A stretch of DNA of 14,828 bases from Reyranella sp. (GTDB lineage Bacteria > Pseudomonadota > Alphaproteobacteria > Reyranellales > Reyranellaceae): the NCBI GenBank assembly GCA_016780605.1, contig JADHLS010000038.1, positions 1 through 14,828 of the forward strand, written 5' to 3'. Numbering within the stretch: position 1 is the stretch's first letter; each line of letters opens with the position of its first letter. The translations under genes were made by a program, and so were the position numbers. The notes under the pieces were generated by a model. It was given only the letters and a program-made list of their open reading frames with translations, did no database searches and was not told where the DNA came from. This document shows, piece by piece, positions 13,545 through 14,828 of this stretch.

Positions 13545-14318
13545 ATGGCTGGCAAGGCGAAACCGGTGGTCGGCGTTATCGGCAACGCCTCGGTCGTGAA
13601 CGACCGGCACAACGTACAGCTCGTGGGCCAGCGCAACATGCGCGCCATTGCGGAGGTCGCCGGCGCCCTGCCCCTGATGTTCGCCGGCACGCCGGACATC
13701 ACCGACATCGATGCGCTGCTTGGTGCGGTCGACGGCATCCTGCTGACCGGCGCGCGCGCCAACGTCCATCCGACCTGCTTCGGCGTCGAGCCCGATCCGC
13801 GGCACGAACCCTACGACCATCATCGCGACGCCATGGCGCTGTCGCTCATCAAGGCCTGCGTCGAGCGCGGCGTGCCGTTGTTCGGCATCTGCCGCGGCCT
13901 GCAGGAGATGAATGTCGCCTTCGGCGGCACGCTGCATCCGGAGATCCGCGACATTCCCGGCCGCATGAACCACCGCATGCCGCGGCTCGACAATGGTGAG
14001 ATCCATCCCGATCCCGATGTCGTGTTCGCCGACCGCCACGAGGTGCGACTGGCCAAGGACGGCGCCTTCGCCAGGATCCTGGGCCGCGATTCGATCCGCG
14101 TGAACTCACTGCACGGCCAGGGCATCCTCGAGCCGGGCGAGCGCGTCGTCGTCGAGGGCATCGCCGAGGACGGCACGATCGAGGCCATCCGCATCGCCGA
14201 TGCCCCTCGTTTCGCGCTGGGCGTCCAGTGGCACGCCGAGTACGACCCGCAGATCAATCCGATCAACCGCGCCCTCTTCCAGGCCTTCGGCGACGCGCTG
14301 CACGAGCGGGCAGCGTAG
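13545..14318 (+). CDS. Class I glutamine amidotransferase-like hydrolase (peptidase C26, PuuD-like)
   Basis: The 257-residue protein has the triad of class I glutamine amidotransferase hydrolases: nucleophile C116 in PLFGICRGLQEMNV, H230 and E232 in LGVQWHAEY. VDGILLTGARANVHP, MNVAFGGTLHPEI and VNSLHGQGI are typical of gamma-glutamyl-GABA hydrolase (PuuD), which releases GABA from gamma-glutamyl-GABA in putrescine breakdown. The family also contains gamma-glutamyl hydrolases of other substrates, so the exact substrate is open. No synthetase domain is fused and no other Puu gene is visible here. GGGAG lies 3 bases before the ATG at 13545, a short spacing, but no better start exists. It is preceded by a terminator and a sigma-54-like promoter, suggesting its own nitrogen-controlled transcript. 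Confidence 0.92.
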   Translation: MAGKAKPVVGVIGNASVVNDRHNVQLVGQRNMRAIAEVAGALPLMFAGTPDITDIDALLGAVDGILLTGARANVHPTCFGVEPDPRHEPYDHHRDAMALSLIKACVERGVPLFGICRGLQEMNVAFGGTLHPEIRDIPGRMNHRMPRLDNGEIHPDPDVVFADRHEVRLAKDGAFARILGRDSIRVNSLHGQGILEPGERVVVEGIAEDGTIEAIRIADAPRFALGVQWHAEYDPQINPINRALFQAFGDALHERAA

Positions 14319-14332
14319 CGCCGCCCCGGCGC
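14318..14332. terminator. Hairpin shared by two convergent genes
   Basis: GCGCCG (14318-14323) and CGGCGC (14327-14332) form a perfect 6-bp GC stem with loop CCC in the 16-bp space between the C26 hydrolase stop and the MFS stop. No T-tract follows on either strand, so it may only assist termination or protect both 3' ends. Confidence 0.4.
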
Positions 14333-14334
14333 AT

Positions 14335-14828
14335 TCACATGCGCCCCCGCTCCGCGCTACGCTGAAGAGAGACCAGCCGCACGCCGGCAACGACCGCCGC
14401 GAGAGCGGCCAGGACGAAGCTGGTCGGGACCCAGAACGCAGCTGCCGCTATGTCGGTACGGTTGAGGCCGGCCGAGAGTCCCGCGGCATTGGCGGCGAGG
14501 CCCGCCAGCGCTGCGCCCAGCGCGAAGCCGGTCTGCTGCACCGTGGCGAGCGACGAGGCGGCAAGGTTCTCCTCTCCCTTCTGGGCGCCGCTCATCACCC
14601 GCTGGGCGATGAAGGCCCAGCAGGCGCCGATGCCCGCGCCGACCAGCGCAATCGCCGGGAACACGACCGGCGGCGGCTTGAGAGGCATCAGCCAGGCAAC
14701 GCCGAGCAGGCCGAGCGCCATCATCACCGGGCCCGCGATCAGCCATCGGCCGGTACGTTCGGGGGCGGTCTCGGCGACGATCAGCGACATGCCCGTCCAG
14801 CCGAACGAGGCGCCGGCCACCATGTAGC
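14335..14828 (-). CDS. MFS transporter, C-terminal part only
   Basis: About 164 codons run from the window edge to a TGA at 14335; the frame is open at the edge, so the 5' part is missing. The fragment contains roughly four hydrophobic spans (about WLIAGPVMMALGLLGVAWLM, VVFPAIALVGAGIGACWAFI, TGFALGAALAGLAANAAGL and AAAFWVPTSFVLAALAAVVA). Its small-residue-rich helices and QQTGFALGAALAG motif resemble the last helices of drug-efflux (DHA2/EmrB-like) MFS proteins. Substrate and topology cannot be determined from the fragment. It is convergent with the C26 hydrolase gene. Confidence 0.8.
   Translation of the reverse strand, partial: YMVAGASFGWTGMSLIVAETAPERTGRWLIAGPVMMALGLLGVAWLMPLKPPPVVFPAIALVGAGIGACWAFIAQRVMSGAQKGEENLAASSLATVQQTGFALGAALAGLAANAAGLSAGLNRTDIAAAAFWVPTSFVLAALAAVVAGVRLVSLQRSAERGRM

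Overview
The window is high-GC, densely coded chromosomal DNA with strong third-position G/C bias. It most likely comes from an alphaproteobacterium of the Rhodospirillales/Hyphomicrobiales type. The best evidence is a cysteine-free L31 ribosomal protein of the alphaproteobacterial kind, an AapJ-like general amino-acid binding protein, and Tat-exported NMT1-type binding proteins. The exact taxon is inference. I see no tRNA, rRNA, CRISPR array, insertion sequence or prophage gene.

Region 1 (1-6499) is a divergent module. Leftwards from about 4104 run a Tat-exported NMT1/SsuA/ThiY-type substrate-binding protein, an ABC ATPase, an ABC permease and an FAD-dependent oxidoreductase cut off by the window edge; gaps are 6 bp, a 1-base overlap and 45 bp, so this looks like one operon. 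Rightwards run a LysR-type regulator and, 1 bp later, an amidohydrolase of the chlorohydrolase/deaminase group (COG0402). The simplest reading is regulated uptake, oxidation and deamination/hydrolysis of a small nitrogenous, possibly heterocyclic, compound. The amidohydrolase has Gln where its family normally has the catalytic Glu of HxxE.

Region 2 (6500-9332) has rpmE (L31) behind its own promoter and a structured leader, then a cytoplasmic molybdopterin oxidoreductase, and convergent to it a small ABM-domain (quinol monooxygenase-like) protein.

Region 3 (9424-11304, minus strand) has a membrane-anchored SGNH/GDSL hydrolase and a SnoaL-like (NTF2 fold) protein.

Region 4 (11388-14318, plus strand) looks like nitrogen scavenging. 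An orphan AapJ-like binding protein is followed by a nucleoside hydrolase and then, behind a probable terminator, by a class I glutamine-amidotransferase-like hydrolase (peptidase C26/PuuD type). Sigma-54-like -24/-12 elements sit before the first and third genes, which ties the region to nitrogen control, although no NtrC site was recognised. Region 5 (14335-end, minus) is the C-terminal part of an MFS transporter.

Nothing here is a clearly new defence or mobile system. The points most worth a second look are the divergent region 1 pathway with its altered active site, and the paired sigma-54-like promoters of region 4.
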